Both the position numbers and the translations under genes were made by a program. The notes under the pieces are model-generated. The model did no database searches, was not told the origin of the DNA, and worked only from the letters and a program-made list of their open reading frames with translations. Positions 33,181 through 46,378 of a stretch of 64,000 bases of DNA are shown here, in pieces (position 1 is the first letter of the stretch; each line of letters starts with the position of its first letter). This DNA comes from Blepharisma japonicum (taxonomy: Eukaryota; Ciliophora; Heterotrichea; Heterotrichida; Blepharismidae): the NCBI GenBank assembly GCA_949751835.1, contig CATKHK010000004.1:372001-436000 (forward strand). The letters run 5' to 3'.

Positions 33181-33948
33181 ATGTCGACCTGCGATCTTAC
33201 TTGGTGCATAAATACTGGAAGCTGGGAAGAATTACTAGCAGCTCTTCAACTTCCTGAAAATCGTGCAGAATTAGCAAAATTTGCTTCAGGAGCTTCATAT
33301 CTTCACCAGCCAACAGGAGTAGAATATCGTCTTATGCATCAAGAAGACAGAGACCAAGTTTTCCAACTCATTGCTAGCATTTTAGCTACCCAAGAGCCTA
33401 TGAGTACAATTGGAATCACTGTAGAAGAATACATCCGCTACATTCTTGGTCTTTTCGCAAGCACAACTTATCTCCCTTACACAATCGTTTTCAAGTCTGG
33501 AAATGAGATTGTTGGAGCATATTTAACAAATGACCACCATACACGTCAATTGCCATCATTAGATCAAATGAGCGAAGACCAATTGGCATTTTTCCAAAAA
33601 GCTGCTCCACATATAGAAATTGGAACCAGAGCTGCATGCGTTGATCCATCCCCAGAAGCATCAGGGAGAGTGATTAATGGATATAGCGATGCTATTAGGG
33701 AAGATTTCAGAGGAAAAGGAATTGGAAGATATGGAAATGCAATTAGAATGGCATTGGCTTATCATTTAGGCTTTAATTTGATTTTCAGGATTTGTGATAA
33801 TGAGTCATCTGTGATGTCTGGGAGGAGATATTTCGAAAATGGACATATGGTTTTATATGAAAGCATTGAGATTGGAGGAGTAAAACCATATCAAGGACTT
33901 AAAGGAGGCAAAGTGTGTCAATTTAGACATCTTAATCCTAGGCTATAG
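33181..33948 (+). CDS. GNAT-type N-acetyltransferase-like protein, 255 aa
   Basis: A single exon from ATG 33181 to TAG 33948. Residues about 40-240 fit the GNAT fold: an early helix region (EDRDQVFQLIASIL), strand YTIVFKSGNEIVGAYLTNDH, and the acetyl-CoA pyrophosphate loop REDFRGKGIGRYGNAI, that is R-G-K-G-I-G, the motif A signature. The pattern YFENGHMVLYESIEI then resembles the last strands. The codon choice is richer in GC than that of its neighbours, as in highly expressed ciliate genes. Close relatives in animals include arylalkylamine-type acetyltransferases, but the acceptor cannot be read from sequence. Confidence 0.8.
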   Translation: MSTCDLTWCINTGSWEELLAALQLPENRAELAKFASGASYLHQPTGVEYRLMHQEDRDQVFQLIASILATQEPMSTIGITVEEYIRYILGLFASTTYLPYTIVFKSGNEIVGAYLTNDHHTRQLPSLDQMSEDQLAFFQKAAPHIEIGTRAACVDPSPEASGRVINGYSDAIREDFRGKGIGRYGNAIRMALAYHLGFNLIFRICDNESSVMSGRRYFENGHMVLYESIEIGGVKPYQGLKGGKVCQFRHLNPRL

Positions 33949-34030
33949 TTAAATTAACCCATTAAACGTTTGGAGTTAATTATAAAATATGACTCTGAAT
34001 AAAAAACTTTTATTTATTTAGATAATAAAT

Positions 34031-37000
34031 ATGCTTCAGAGACTATCGAGCTCAATATTGCTACTCTGTGGAGCATTTTATCCGAGCTTTTTTTCAGTTG
34101 TTTATGTATTTTCTGGATCACTTTTATGATTTGCAACTTTATTTGCTAAACAGATCCCTGAATCTCTATTACGCGCTGCTTTAATTTTTGGGCTTATAAG
34201 TTTGGTTGCAAAAATCACTGTTTTACTGATGCTTAACTACTCTGCTCTAATGGTTTTTGGCTTTGACCCGGATTCTACAATAATGCAAGGGCTTTTCTTT
34301 AATGAAAGTAATTCATTTGTTTTCTATCTTAAAAATTTTGCATTTGATATAATTGCAATAATTTGCTTGGTGATTTCATTAATAGGAAAACGAAAGCTAA
34401 AATATAAACAATATTTTAAGTTTCGGATAGAAATTATGTGGGTTGGGCTTTTTATTTTAGCAATTTATGCTTCTAGTTATGTAACCTGTGCTAATTTTAT
34501 TTATTCGTTGACATCTTTGGTGTATGCTGCAAATTTAAGATATAAATCTATGAAATTAAATTTGCTGATTTTTAGATTTATTTCGTTTATTTCTACAGTT
34601 CAAATAGTAGCGTCTTACATATTGGCATTAATTTTTGAAGATCCATCAAAGAATAAGGCATTCTGGATATATGGGTTTATTTCAAATGACTTAAATATTC
34701 TTGCTATGTTTTTGATGGCATTTTTAGTGCATTTAATTTTTACTTTTTTTTCAATTGCTTATAAACAGGAAAAGCAGTTTGGAGAGACAACAAGTGATAT
34801 ACAAATCCCTTTGATTTCAAAAGAATTTGAGACTCAGCCATCTTTGCAAGAAAGCTTTGATAAGACAAACTGTAAATACTTCTTGAATAATAGTCCAAAA
34901 GAGTTACTATTTCATACTTTGGCAAGATTAATGGCAATCATATGAGTTATTTATTTCAGAAATATTTTAAGCATTTTTCTGATGATTCCATTATTTTACA
35001 CTATTATATCTACTTCTAAAAGAAAAACATTGTTCATCTATAGATTTATAGTAATACCACTTCAATCTGTAGGGTTTGGAATTTCATACTGCATTAAGCT
35101 TTATAACAATGCTAACTCATATAACGATTTAGCAGCTATTTCTTATTTATTTGTAACAGCTATATGATTCTTAATTTTAGTTAGGCTTCCATATGTAAAA
35201 ACTGAAGAAAAATACACCCGCAAGTTAAGAACTTTGTTTTCATATTGACATTGAATTTCTTTATTTGGAATAATGTCAGCAGCGCTCTCTGATATTAACT
35301 ATATTCTAGGCATTATTATTTTATTTTATTTTATTTTTCTTATTGTCCCATCCCTTATTGAGAAATACTGGAAATGGCTAGTACTTTATTCTATGGCAGC
35401 TCTATTTATCTCCAAAATTTTCAATGTGTTTCCTTCATTAGCATCATATTTACTGCTTGATAACTATAAAATTGATTCATTTGGGATTTCCTTAGAAGAT
35501 AATGAAAAAATTATTTATTTGAACGAAGTTATATTATGGGTTATTGTCATATTGTCCGGGATTCAACTATGGGTAAACAAAGCCAGACATCAGCTGCATG
35601 GAGAAACTCCAAAAAATGAGGACGAGCAAGAAGATAGAATACTGGTAAAAGCAGGGAAAAAGTTTTTTTATAAAGCTATAGATTGGATTAAGAAAGGTGA
35701 AATATGGCTCAGTATCCTTCTTATTTTTACTTTTATTTTGTTTTCAACAGAAAATTTAATAAACTTTGGAAGGTTCTTTTTAGCTGGGGTTTTACTTATA
35801 TTACTGAGGAAACCTATAAAAAAGCCAGATAATATAAATATTGACCAAACAGATCATAAAACTGGAGATAAAGAAGAAAATAAAAAAGAAGAAGAAGATC
35901 AGCCTGAATCTACTAGCAATCCTTTGGTAGGTTTACTTACAAATAAGTTTACAGTAAAAACTAAAACAAATGCTAGTGTAGCAAATAGTCCGTATCTGGG
36001 CCAAGAAACCAAAGAAAATTACATGTGGTATGATTACACAGCATTATGGGTAATTACGTATATTTTCATGTGTCTGAGCGCAGTAATTTTAATAGCAGAA
36101 TATTTCTACCAATTCTGACCATATTTGCCTTTCCCAACCTTAGATATATCATTAATCGGATTCAGGATTTACAGTCAAAAAGATTTATATTCCACACTTC
36201 TGCTTGATTCTTGTCTATTTATTTCATCAAGACACACCTATCACTTAATAATAAGACAGCAAGAATCATCAAAATTGACAATTACTGAGTTAATTAAAAC
36301 CTACCAATTCAGAGCTTTTTGTGAGTGCTTCAATTTTGCTCTTTTGTTTACAATTTTCTATTTGTCATGCTATTGGAAATTATCATTCTCAATGCTCCTC
36401 TATTTGATTGTTATCATTATTTATTTCATCGCAATTTCTATATACCTTAATTCTAAAAATAAAACAGGCTATAGAAAAGAGTGAAATTATAGACTTAATA
36501 TGTGAAAAGTTCTATTTACCATCACAATCTTAGCATTGATTTTTTCGTATACAGATATCATGTTGCAACCATTATATGAATCAAAATCATTTGAATATAC
36601 TGAATGGATATTTTATTTTTCGGGATTCAGTGCATCAAAGAAATGGAGTATTTTTGATAATTATGGATATGTAGTAATTTGCATAATGCTGATAATTGAA
36701 AGGCACTGCTTAGAATATTTAAAGCCGAATTATGATGCAACATATTTGACAGGGCTATTGAAAAGTGACAAAGTAAAAATTAGCAAAAAAGTAAATGTGA
36801 TAGTTGTAAGAGTATTAACTTGGCTGAGGACAATTTCAGAAGCTATCATACCTATGATATTATTATTTACAGCTTTCCAAAAGCTTACTATTATTGGCTT
36901 TGTTTATCTCCTTACAGCTTTATTTTCACCATTAGCAAATAAAAGAAACCAAAAGGTGGTGATTTGCTTAGTTGTAGCAATTATGGTAATATTGCAGTAT

Positions 37001-40000
37001 TCATTGATTTTGAGTAACATAAATGGGAAAAATTCACCACAACGGGCACCTGCAAAGGATCCATTCGAAAATCCTTGGTATGCTCACATTGATTGGCCCA
37101 CAAAAGATGATCCTTATTTTCTAAGTTTAGGCACTGAAATTTCTCAGCTCCATTCCTTGCTCTATGATGAAATAATACTGCTGCTATGCCTATTCCATTT
37201 TATTGTACTTTCAAATGAAAGAGACAAACTTAAAAAACTAGAAAAAGATAAAGGTGAATTTGCAGAGGAAAAGCACGAAGAAAAAGAAACAGAAAAATTG
37301 AAAATCTTTATGGACACCTTGAAGAAAAACATTTTAAGATATTCTAGGCTTTTACTGCTGTTTCTTGTTCTATTATTTTTGACTAACAGTTTTGGGCTTA
37401 TCAGTTTGGTTTATATCATTTTCTCATTATTATTAATTATCAAAGAAACGACTCTAGTAAAATCAAATCTAGCATCCTATACAAGGCTGCTATCCCATCT
37501 CCTTATATACACTTTATTAGATCTCATTATTCAATTTGTCTTCCAAATTCCATTTAAAGTGTTTGATAGCTACAAGGATAGTAGTCTGTTTAAAGTTATT
37601 GGAGTTAAAAGACTGTGGAGTGCAGGGACTGAAGAAGGAAATTCAGAAGACTATTCAAGTTCGCAACTTGAAATTGATATGAAAATTCTTATTTTTACAC
37701 TAATGTATGTTATATATCGAATGATTAATAGCCAAGAATTTCTGATATATTTTGACTCTCTTACAAAAGAAATCCTTCGCGAATCAATTGGAATAGGAAT
37801 TGAAAAGGCTAGATTATTTAATGATGGGGTAATTGAGAAAAACATAAAATACGAACAAAGAAGAGCCATATTTGTAGAGAAACTTGAAAGATTAGAAACT
37901 CAGCTTAATTTAATTAGAAAAAATTCGCCAATAACTTTTACATACCAAAAAGCAGAGAATGAGTCTCATGAAATTGAAAAAGAAGGCCAACTGAAAAAAA
38001 TTAAAAATATTTTTGATAGGATTCTTATAAGCATGGTAGACACTGCGATGTTTAGAAAGTTTATTTCGCACATAATTGAAAGAAATTCAAAAATTCAGAA
38101 TATTAATATCGAACTTGAAGATCTGGGGTCTCAGCCCCAAAAAATTTTTAGAAGGGCTTCAGTAAACAATAAGCAACCAAAAGAAGACGATGAGCTTAAC
38201 TTAGAAGATGAATCTTCTGCTGTAGAAGTATATAATTTAACTCTAAGTGACTATATCAAGCTGCTTTTGCTTTATATTCCAGCCAGCAACACTCAAAATA
38301 TTGTGTTTTTTATGTGCTTTCTTAACAACTTTGTATATGCAAGCTTAGAATCAGTTATTTTACCATTATCTATAGTAGGATATGCTATGTTTGAGAACCC
38401 ACGACCCCCATCTAATTATTTTTGGTTACTATTATATTATATAAGCACCGTCATTTTTGCGAAATTTTGCTTCCAGCTTGACTTATGACCATATTTAACC
38501 AACGATGTATTTCCCATAAATTATCATGATCCTGCAAAAATAGGATTTAATTTAGCTCAAAACACCTATAGTGGTGCATTCTTTTGGTATATTTTTTATG
38601 ATGCCTTACTTATAGTTACAATTTTATTCCATACTTATTATCTGAGAAGAGTAGGGCTGCACAATCGCGTGGAGTATGAAATTGAATCTTTTGAACAAGC
38701 CAAACTTCGATATATTAAACAAATTAGCAGCGCTGATGAAAGTTTGGAATTAAAATCTCATTACCCCTATCAGATAGACTCTGGATCTTTCTGTGGAAAA
38801 TTCGTTAAATTAATTTCTAGGATCATTCCCAAAAATAAAGAAGAGAAACCAGGGAAAGATTTATATCTTCCTCTGATTTTAATACAGCTTATTATTTTAG
38901 TTTACATTTTTATTTGCTTTACCAGAATGGAAGGCTATTCACATGACATTTCGCAATCAATAAAAGCTAATCAGTTTCAAGGAAGAATGGTAATTGCTTT
39001 AATGCTCCAATTCTTTTTAATATTAATCGAAAGGTATTTATATGTGAGGAAAACATCACAAGCCTTGAAAGATGATCAGGAGACATCACTGGAAAGGAAA
39101 GACACCCTATTAAATGCTAAAAAGAGCCAAAAAAGATCAAATACGAAGAAAATGTCATTCTTACCAGCTGCTGTTACTGAAAAAATTGAATTTGATAAGG
39201 AACTTATACATAGGCAATTTAACGAAGCTGAAAATTGTAGAAATATCAAAGTAATTTGGGTTGAAGGAGATCACGAAATAGTTCAATGGAAAGTGATATT
39301 TAATGTAGAAACTATAGATAATTCAAGCGACAAAAAAATTGAAGCTACAATAATTTTCCCATTTCAATACCCTAAATACCCTCCAAAGATGATCTGTAAG
39401 AAGAATATTCATCATAAAATTGTTGATAACTATGAAAAAAGCATTATCCCAGAATTTATCAATGGGGATTGAAAAGGGGATGATGCGATTTACAATATTT
39501 TAAATCAAATTTTAGTAGAATTTAACTATGAGCCTCCTCGTCTTGAAAAAAGATCTGAAAAAACATGGAATAAAGCTATGATAATTAGACTTCTTTCCAA
39601 TATCTTGATTATGGTAGCTATCCATTCTCTCGTATTTTGATATTTCCCAATAGATGGAAATCTCAGTCTTTCAGGTAAATCTTATTGTAAATCATTTGAT
39701 AACAGAGAGTGCAATGACTTCCAAATAAACGTTTATATAGAATGGTTTTACATTCTTTTTGCAATTTATTTTGTTGTTATGTCACTACAGATCAGACATG
39801 GGCTTCCTTCCTTTAGAAAAGTATCATTTCCTTTTATGAGAAGCACCTCAATGACTTCCTATAGGCTATTTAAAGCATACTTAGCATTACCATTTTTATA
39901 TGAATTAAGAACTATTTTAGATTGAACTTTTACGCCGACAGCTCTTGATTTGTTCCAATGGTTTAAATTTGAAGATATAAATGCAAGACTATATCAAACA

Positions 40001-41077
40001 AGATGTATGCAAATATCATACGGCGCTCACAAAAAAGGAGAAAATATTTCAGCATTGCAAAAAGGCTATATGGGATTTTTTACGCTATTTTTAATATGCT
40101 TCGTGATTATGATTCCTCTCATTATTTTTAGTTCTTTAAATCCTATAATGGAAAAGAATGATGTGAAATGAATGGATATGAAAATAAAAATTATTTCTCA
40201 AAGCAGAAGTTATACCTTATATGACACAAAATCCCATGATGAAATGCATTTTATCACAGATGCAGAATGAAACGATAAACAAATGAATGATGTCAAAGAT
40301 ATCCAATCTAGTGATAAGCCACAGCTACAAGTTATTTCGTTACCCAGATTTCAAGAAACTTATTGGGGAATTACTCCACCTAGTAGAGATAGATTATGTT
40401 ATACATTAAATAATACTGCAAACTATCCAGAATCGAAGCTGATGATGATTTATACGTTTTGAAGGACTTATCCGACAACACAACCAGGGGTTTCTGAGAC
40501 GCTATTCATTCCGTTGGGTAATTCTACTTATACTTTCTATGAGATGATCTGCGAAGGAAAATACGACATGGTTTACTCTCAAAAAAATTTTTATGGCAGC
40601 TTTGTAAAGCTTCCAAGCGCAGGGACAACAATAACTCCTTATACAGTAATTGATGGAAGATTCTCACCAAATTTATACATGAAAGTTCACAAAGATGAGA
40701 AAAATTCATCATATTGGGAAGTAGGAATATTAGCAGGTCAAAGAAGACCTAAAGGACCTGTTTTTTATGTAATTTCTGATAGTTATAGCCCAGTCACTTT
40801 TGGCTTCTCGCTATGGGCCTTTTATATCTCTATTGTATATCTTATAGCTAGATTCCTAAGGTATTTTGTAACAGGGGGTTCACAAAACATTTATATGACT
40901 GATATGAAAAATCCTATGCCTTTAATTACTTTATGCTCAGGAATTTATGTGTCTCGTATGAGAGGGCAATTAGTAAAAGAGGAAGAACTTTATTATGAAT
41001 TAATAGATATCCTTCGCTCAACTGAGCAAGTTAAATCAATGACAGGAACAAGCTCCATAAAGGAGAAAATGGATTAA
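34031..41077 (+). CDS. PIEZO: PIEZO mechanosensitive cation channel, 2348 aa, intronless
   Basis: Nine TGA-split segments share one frame from ATG 34031 to TAA 41077. The N-terminal 1900 residues alternate hydrophobic helices with charged loops, the blade repeats of PIEZO. Acidic Lys/Glu-rich loops lie near 35860 and 37240. The C-terminal part shows the anchor, cap and pore. A cap-like extracellular domain (about 40190-40790) is followed by the last helix, SLWAFYISIVYLIARFLRYF. The diagnostic tail then reads CSGIYVSRMRGQLVKEEELYYELIDILRS, matching the animal LCQDIFLVRE..LEEELYAKLIFLYRSPE pattern. PIEZO forms a trimer that opens under membrane tension. No intron or break is seen, so the gene looks whole. 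Confidence 0.95.
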
Positions 41078-41597
41078 GAACTTAATAACAATAATAATCA
41101 TAAGCATTAATAAATTCAGTTGCCTTTTAAAAAAATTCGCTACTCTTTAACAATCTTAAATATATTTTTATCAATTTTCAAAGAAAAATATTAATGAATT
41201 TTATGAACTGGATATAATGCAACTGCTCTAGAGCAGATTTGCAACAAAAAAGAATCAAACAAACTAAAAATTAAGCATAGTTTCAATTCTAGATGGGCTT
41301 ATTGACTAAGTACAATGCATAATTATTCATGTAATTTTATAAAAATATCCTAGCTCATTTACTAATTTAATTAGCATTGATATATTAAGAAAAATAAAGT
41401 TATAATATAAAAAATAATGCAAACTCTAATTAATTGTATAAATAAATTTAAGTTAAATTTATTTTATAATAACTCTTTAAATTATAATTTATATAATTTT
41501 TTTTAAAATAATTAAAAAGATTTTTATGAAAAATTCATCCGTATTTTGTATCTAAATGAAAAGTTTTAAATATTATGCAATAATTTATAAATAGTAG
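41078..41597. other. Intergenic, very AT-rich
   Basis: About 520 bp between the convergent PIEZO and hypothetical genes, with long A/T runs. No ORF or repeat structure worth naming. Confidence 0.55.
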
Positions 41598-42437
41598 CTA
41601 TATTATTGCTTTAAAATGCTTAAAAGCAGATCCTTCAGAAGAAACCTGCTTTATTTCTTCAGCAGTTGAAACTTCAGGTGAAAAAATAGTTTTACCTTCT
41701 TCAAAAATCGCAGGATCAGAATTCTCATTTTTTGAAATTGATTTAATTTGATTGAATATCAACTCAAACATATTTCCCTCTAAAATATTTGGAAGCCTTG
41801 GCACAACTTGGCGATCAGGAAACCACGGTTCAAGCTCCAAATCTTCAATCAAAAACGTATTAATATACTTTTTCATATGCGTTCATTTTTGATAGCATTC
41901 CAAACTGTGCTGTTCTTCATTGCAGCAATTAAACTCAAATTTATCGTTTAAAACTTCTGGACTAAATTCTGCGAATAATAACTCTGTGTAGTAATAATAA
42001 GATTTTCTGATTGGGAGAGGACTGAAATATCACTGACAGAATTTCATGTTAAATGATTTGCAGGTATCATCTATTTTTTCTTTTCTTTTGCTTTTTCCAT
42101 CTGTAAGTGGTCCTGCTTCTGTTTTGCTTCACGCTTCGATTTCGGCTCTAGATTCAATGCTGCACTGAACAAGCAGATTTCAGTTTTCTCTACCAACTTG
42201 ATTATTTGAGTCAAATTTGTTTAGCGTTTTTTCTGGCTTAATATTTTTCTTGATTTGCCTCATAAGTCTTTTGTGTCCTCTAATTAGTTTGCATCTTAAA
42301 TATTCCTTCTTTGGGCAACCTCTTCTGCATGTAAATTGTGCTCGAATAATGGCATCAGCTTTAGCCCTTCTTCCTGCTGAAATTTTATATGTTGTGTTAT
42401 TCAGTAAGAGTTCAGGGAGAATTTCCTCAGGTTTCAT
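41598..42437 (-). CDS. Hypothetical protein, 279 aa
   Basis: One frame from ATG 42437 to TAG 41598 with several TGA Trp codons. The N-terminal 75 residues are strongly basic, with a CRRGCPKKEYLRC cysteine cluster and LIRGHKRLMRQIKKN, which might bind nucleic acid. The middle has KSFNMKFCQWYFSPLPIRKSYYYYTELLFAEFSP and the pair CCNEEQHSLEC. The C-terminal third is acidic and probably unstructured. I do not recognise a family, and the function is unknown. That the frame runs through several TGA codons without a TAA or TAG supports a real gene. Confidence 0.7.
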
Positions 42438-43725
42438 TTTTTGTTTTTAAATTATCCAGGCATATAGATACTGAATAACTTTTACTTAGCTATTAGATTA
42501 AAGCTGCTAATTCTTTATTCAGAAGTGGGAAATTGTGATTTCTTTCATCTTAGTTTGAATGAAACTTAATTACCTACCTCTTTTGAGTTGATTAGACTTG
42601 GCATGCAGCCTAAGCTGTAAGGTTCCTCCATGCATAACTTGGAAATATTAAGAATATTTTCCTGGACCATCTTTGGCAAGCAAAGTAGCTTAGCAGGACA
42701 AAAATTATTGCTATCCTAACTTCCCGGTCCTAATTTGTCTTTAGAACTTTGACAGGAACCCCAGTTGATTTAAGGAGTGTTTGCAGCTGTCATCTTATTG
42801 TAAAAAAGCTGAAAAAGCTATGTTTATAGATCTTTTGCAGCTGTGATTTAAAATGCTTATTTAAAAGTTTTATATTCAAATCTGGTATTTATTTAAAGTC
42901 TTTATACAAGTATGGATAAAGATCTCCTTCTTTAAAGTATTAAAATATTAATCTTATATCTTTGAAAAACCTAAGGCCAAGATCTAAATTATGTTTCTCA
43001 TTAAAAAACAATTTTTGATTCTTCAGTTAATTTTTTATTTATAGATGCATCCACCAAAGCTAGAGGACGATAGAATAAGGTGGATGCCTCAGAGGAGTAC
43101 AAGGAGCAGTGATAGTGTGAATCGGGAATTACAATTGTGACTGTGATGTTGATGCTGGAGCTTTTGCTGCATAAAAATGTGTGTGTACTAAATTGAGCTT
43201 TGACTGGCTGATTTCGGATGTACGAATCAATAATTCAGTTAAAATTTGAAGGAAAAAAACAAATAAAGAATCATTGCTTGAGCTTTGTGGAAGTTTTTCA
43301 GAGTTTTGCTATTTTTTAGAGATTTTTAATAAAATAAGAGAATTGCTTAAGTTTTGGTGCATGAAAGTTAATGTGTGCCAAATTGAGCTTTGATTGACCG
43401 TCTCGGATGTGTGAATTGGTGATTCAATTGCAAAAAATTATATTTTGATTCAAAAGTTTCGTTATATTTTGAAGAGTTTTTAATAAAACAAGAGAGTACC
43501 TTGAGGCGGTAAAAATATAAATAATATTTTATATATAAAAATAATTATTTAAGATACTGAATGATTATAATATTAGTCCTAGGGCAATAACACATATGGT
43601 TCTTAGCTTGAATATCTGCTTATTATAGTCATTATTAAAAAAAATCATTAAAATAGTGAAGCATAGTTCCAATATATAATATAATTCGCTATTATTATAT
43701 TAAATTCTGCAAAAGTATGGATACA
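42438..43725. other. Long gene-poor stretch with a decayed tandem duplication
   Basis: Nearly 1.3 kb without a clear gene. It holds the imperfect repeat pair at 43170-43510 and a short Trp/Cys-rich ORF at 43044 (48 codons if TGA is Trp). The part at 42560-42790 gives broken coding-like fragments on the minus strand (for example KLCMEEPYSLGCMPSLIN) that could be a gene remnant. Confidence 0.45.
43170..43510 (+). repeat. Imperfect tandem duplication, unit ~155-190 bp
   Basis: The block AATTGAGCTTTGA...CGGATGT recurs at 43191 and 43381 (190 bp apart). The block GATTTTTAATAAAATAAGAG at 43321 recurs as GTTTTTAATAAAACAAGAG near 43475. The different offsets mean the copies have gained or lost about 35 bp since duplication. 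Confidence 0.55.
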
Positions 43726-45261
43726 TTAGTGTATAGCGCTAAAGCTATTCAAATGTGAATAAGGAATAGAACCCGAAGGGGTCTTCGTTCTTCTTTTTCT
43801 TCCAAACTTAAATTTAGGTTTATCCACAGGTGTAATTGATCTTACTCTCACATCTTTTCTGTCAATACTAAACGAACTCTCATGCTGCTTTTGAGCAATA
43901 AATTTCGAATATGGCTTAGTAGCAGGAACAGACCTTCTGATTTGGCTTGCCTTAGGGACAGGTGACGCTTTCTCTATTCTATGTGGTGAGAGCTCGCTAA
44001 ATGCTGGATTTGTTGGCTTTTGTTTCAGTTCTGTAATTTGTTTTTCTACCTTATGAGTCGGCCTATTTTTAGGTTTTGGCTCTTTTGGAGGTTCTGGTTT
44101 TATAAGTTCTGGTATCCTTTCATTGTTAATAGACCTTACTGCATCTTCTTCTATTAGCATAAGATCAGCAATTGATACATCTTGTTGAGGGATTTTAGAA
44201 GTATTTACTAAACAAAATGCTGCATCTTCTCTGACGTCCATAGAAAGATCAGTATCTTTGAACAGTTCTTCTAAATCCACTTTCGCATCATTATCATCAA
44301 ATAAATTTATTTTTTTAAGCAGCTTTGTATATACATTTTCTTCAATTTCTTTATTTTTATATAGTAATTTTAGCCTTTCCCTTCATTTTGCCTTGGTTTT
44401 CTTCGGGAAGATCTGTTTTTCTGGTTTTAAGCTTTGCTTGGAGTCTTCTGTATCGAAACAGAAATACTCAGGCAAAGGTGCAGCCAATGGAGTAGGTGGC
44501 CTTGAGTAGACTTCAATTTTATTTAAAAGTTCATAATATTGCCTATCAGACTCTGCCACAACTTGTATAAGATCTTTTGCGACCCTTTCTAATGTACTGA
44601 CTAGCATATGCACATGATTATTTAGCTTCTCTATTGTATTTTCGGAGGTGTTGTGGGTATTCATAGTTTCTAAATCCTCCCTTGGACTTTGATGAGGTAT
44701 AGACTCCCTTGCAGATTCTGGTTGAGACACAGCAACTGAGCTTCTTAGACTTGGATTATCGTTTATGAGTGGATATTTTACCTGCTCTACTACAGCGCTT
44801 GTAGGGACCAAAGGCTTTAGAATTCTTCGAAGTTCTAAATCAAGGAATTTTAGATACTCTAAAAAAGAATTCCTGCATCGGTCTCTATAATCTTTGAGGA
44901 TCCTTGCAACCCTTTTCATTTGAGAATTGATTATTTTTGAGTTTCTTACGAGAATTTCTTTAATTGAAAGCAAATCATTTTGTAAGTCTGACACACCTTT
45001 TCAATATTGGACAAATTCATGGATGCCACATTCGATTACTATCAAGTAATCGTGGAGAATTGCATCTTCAGAGGACAGCTTGCTGACTAAGTTTGCTATT
45101 TCTTCAAGAAATGACAAATCCACTGCAACTTTTGAAGGATTTTCTGGGATTGCTTCAGTTGCAGCATTCTCGATTAGGGACATAAGGTAGGAATGATTGT
45201 AGTCATTTTTGGAAATTGATACCTGTAATAGAGAAAGGGTGCTTAGAAGCGAATTCACCAT
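43726..45261 (-). CDS. Hypothetical helical protein with basic C-terminus, 511 aa
   Basis: Three TGA-split segments in one frame from ATG 45261 to TAG 43726. The N-terminal 280 residues are mostly helical (LLQVSISKNDYNHSYLMSLI, LIVIECGIHEFVQYW, NSQMKRVARILKDYRDRCRN), with coiled-coil potential. The middle is Ser/Pro-rich. The last 100 residues are strongly basic with SP/TP sites (RSITPVDKPKFKFG, RRTKTPSGS), suggesting a phospho-regulated cytoskeletal or centriolar protein. That is only a guess from composition. No family recognised. Confidence 0.75.
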
Positions 45262-46110
45262 GTGAGCTTTCTATTTAATCTAATTTTTGTGACTGGAGAT
45301 AAATTAGATTTAAAAGGGAATTTGAATGAAAATGGATGGGAAAATTATTTTTGAAATCTTTTTCAATGATTATGCAATTACATAAATAAATAAACTAAAC
45401 TGATGGCTAATTTTGTACTCTAGAAATAGAAGTAATTTAGTTGTAATTATTACACGCATACAAAAAGCGATGCATATACCCACTCTCTAAAATTTTAATT
45501 ATTTATCTTTTAGTTGCAATTAATTTCTCAACTTATCACTCAAATTTCTTAGGAGCATAAGATGTAATTTATAAAATAGTTAATACTAAGATTTAGATTA
45601 AATCTTAAATATGAAAGAGATTTCGAGCACTGCTGGCCTAAATATCTAATTCTAAATATATGTTCGAACTATTTTCTTAAGAAAATATATAAGAATTAGA
45701 TTTAGTTGAACAAAATCCTATTATTATTTAAATTTAGAAGAACCAAATAATGATAGCTGCTTAAGCAAATAAGTAAATATAGTTGAAATTATAATAAATA
45801 AAAACCTTAAAAGATCAAGCAATTTAAATAATCTATTTAATTTGCCATTTATAGAAAGATCGTTTAACTTAAGATATTTGGATTAAATCCAATTGTTAAA
45901 TTCTCACAAGAAACACCTCCTCCCATAGTAATATTATTACCGAGTCCTCCACACATCACATCCCAGGTTGGAAGTCAGACATTAGAGATGCTGTTAGACA
46001 GGAGGCATAAAGTATTTCTTTGGGGAATTTTACCACTGACTCTAGATAGCCTTGTAAAGCTTTTTCCAAGTGAAGAGACTGGAAATCCTCCCCCATCAGT
46101 TATAGCTCCT
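45262..46110. other. Gene-poor AT-rich stretch
   Basis: About 850 bp without a clear intact gene. A perfect 18-nt palindrome (TATTTTCTTAAGAAAATA) lies at 45670-45687. An open stretch from about 45875 continues into the repeat copy at 46115 and may be the remnant of a gene's 3' end. Confidence 0.45.
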
Positions 46111-46114
46111 ACAG

Positions 46115-46378
46115 GTCCAAATCGAGACTCATCATATAAAAATACCGACATTTATAAAAATCTCATTTTGTTAAATTTAAATCTACAAAATGAGTGATTT
46201 AATGAATTTGATATGTCATTTTAGTAAATCATGTATTGATAGTTGAGATTCGTGAATTATTTAATTTCTATCAATCAGCATGAAAGACCTTTGGCAAAAA
46301 ATATTTTTGTAAATAAATTTGAATAAACTTCTTATTCATAAAAAAATAAAATAGATTTGTAAATGCATAATAAGTGAG
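46115..46378 (+). repeat. Direct repeat copy A
   Basis: It starts at GTCCAAATCGAGACTCATC and is followed by a recognisable 3' UTR-like stretch (CATGTATTGATAG..GAGATT..GTGAA, GCATGAAAGACCTTTGGCAAA). Copy B, about 927 bp downstream, has the same order of blocks with many substitutions. The coding part reads GPNRDSSYKNTDI here and SPNRGSYKNTDI in copy B. Confidence 0.65.

Noticed and set aside
42560-42790. Coding-like minus-strand fragments (GVPVKVLKTN, KLCMEEPYSLGCMPSLIN)
   Set aside because: They fall in different frames with stops between, no intron joins them, and no family is recognised; noted only as a possible remnant.
45670-45687. Perfect 18-nt palindrome as a possible terminator or origin
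   Set aside because: It is made of A/T with one C and one G per arm; such palindromes are expected by chance in this composition.
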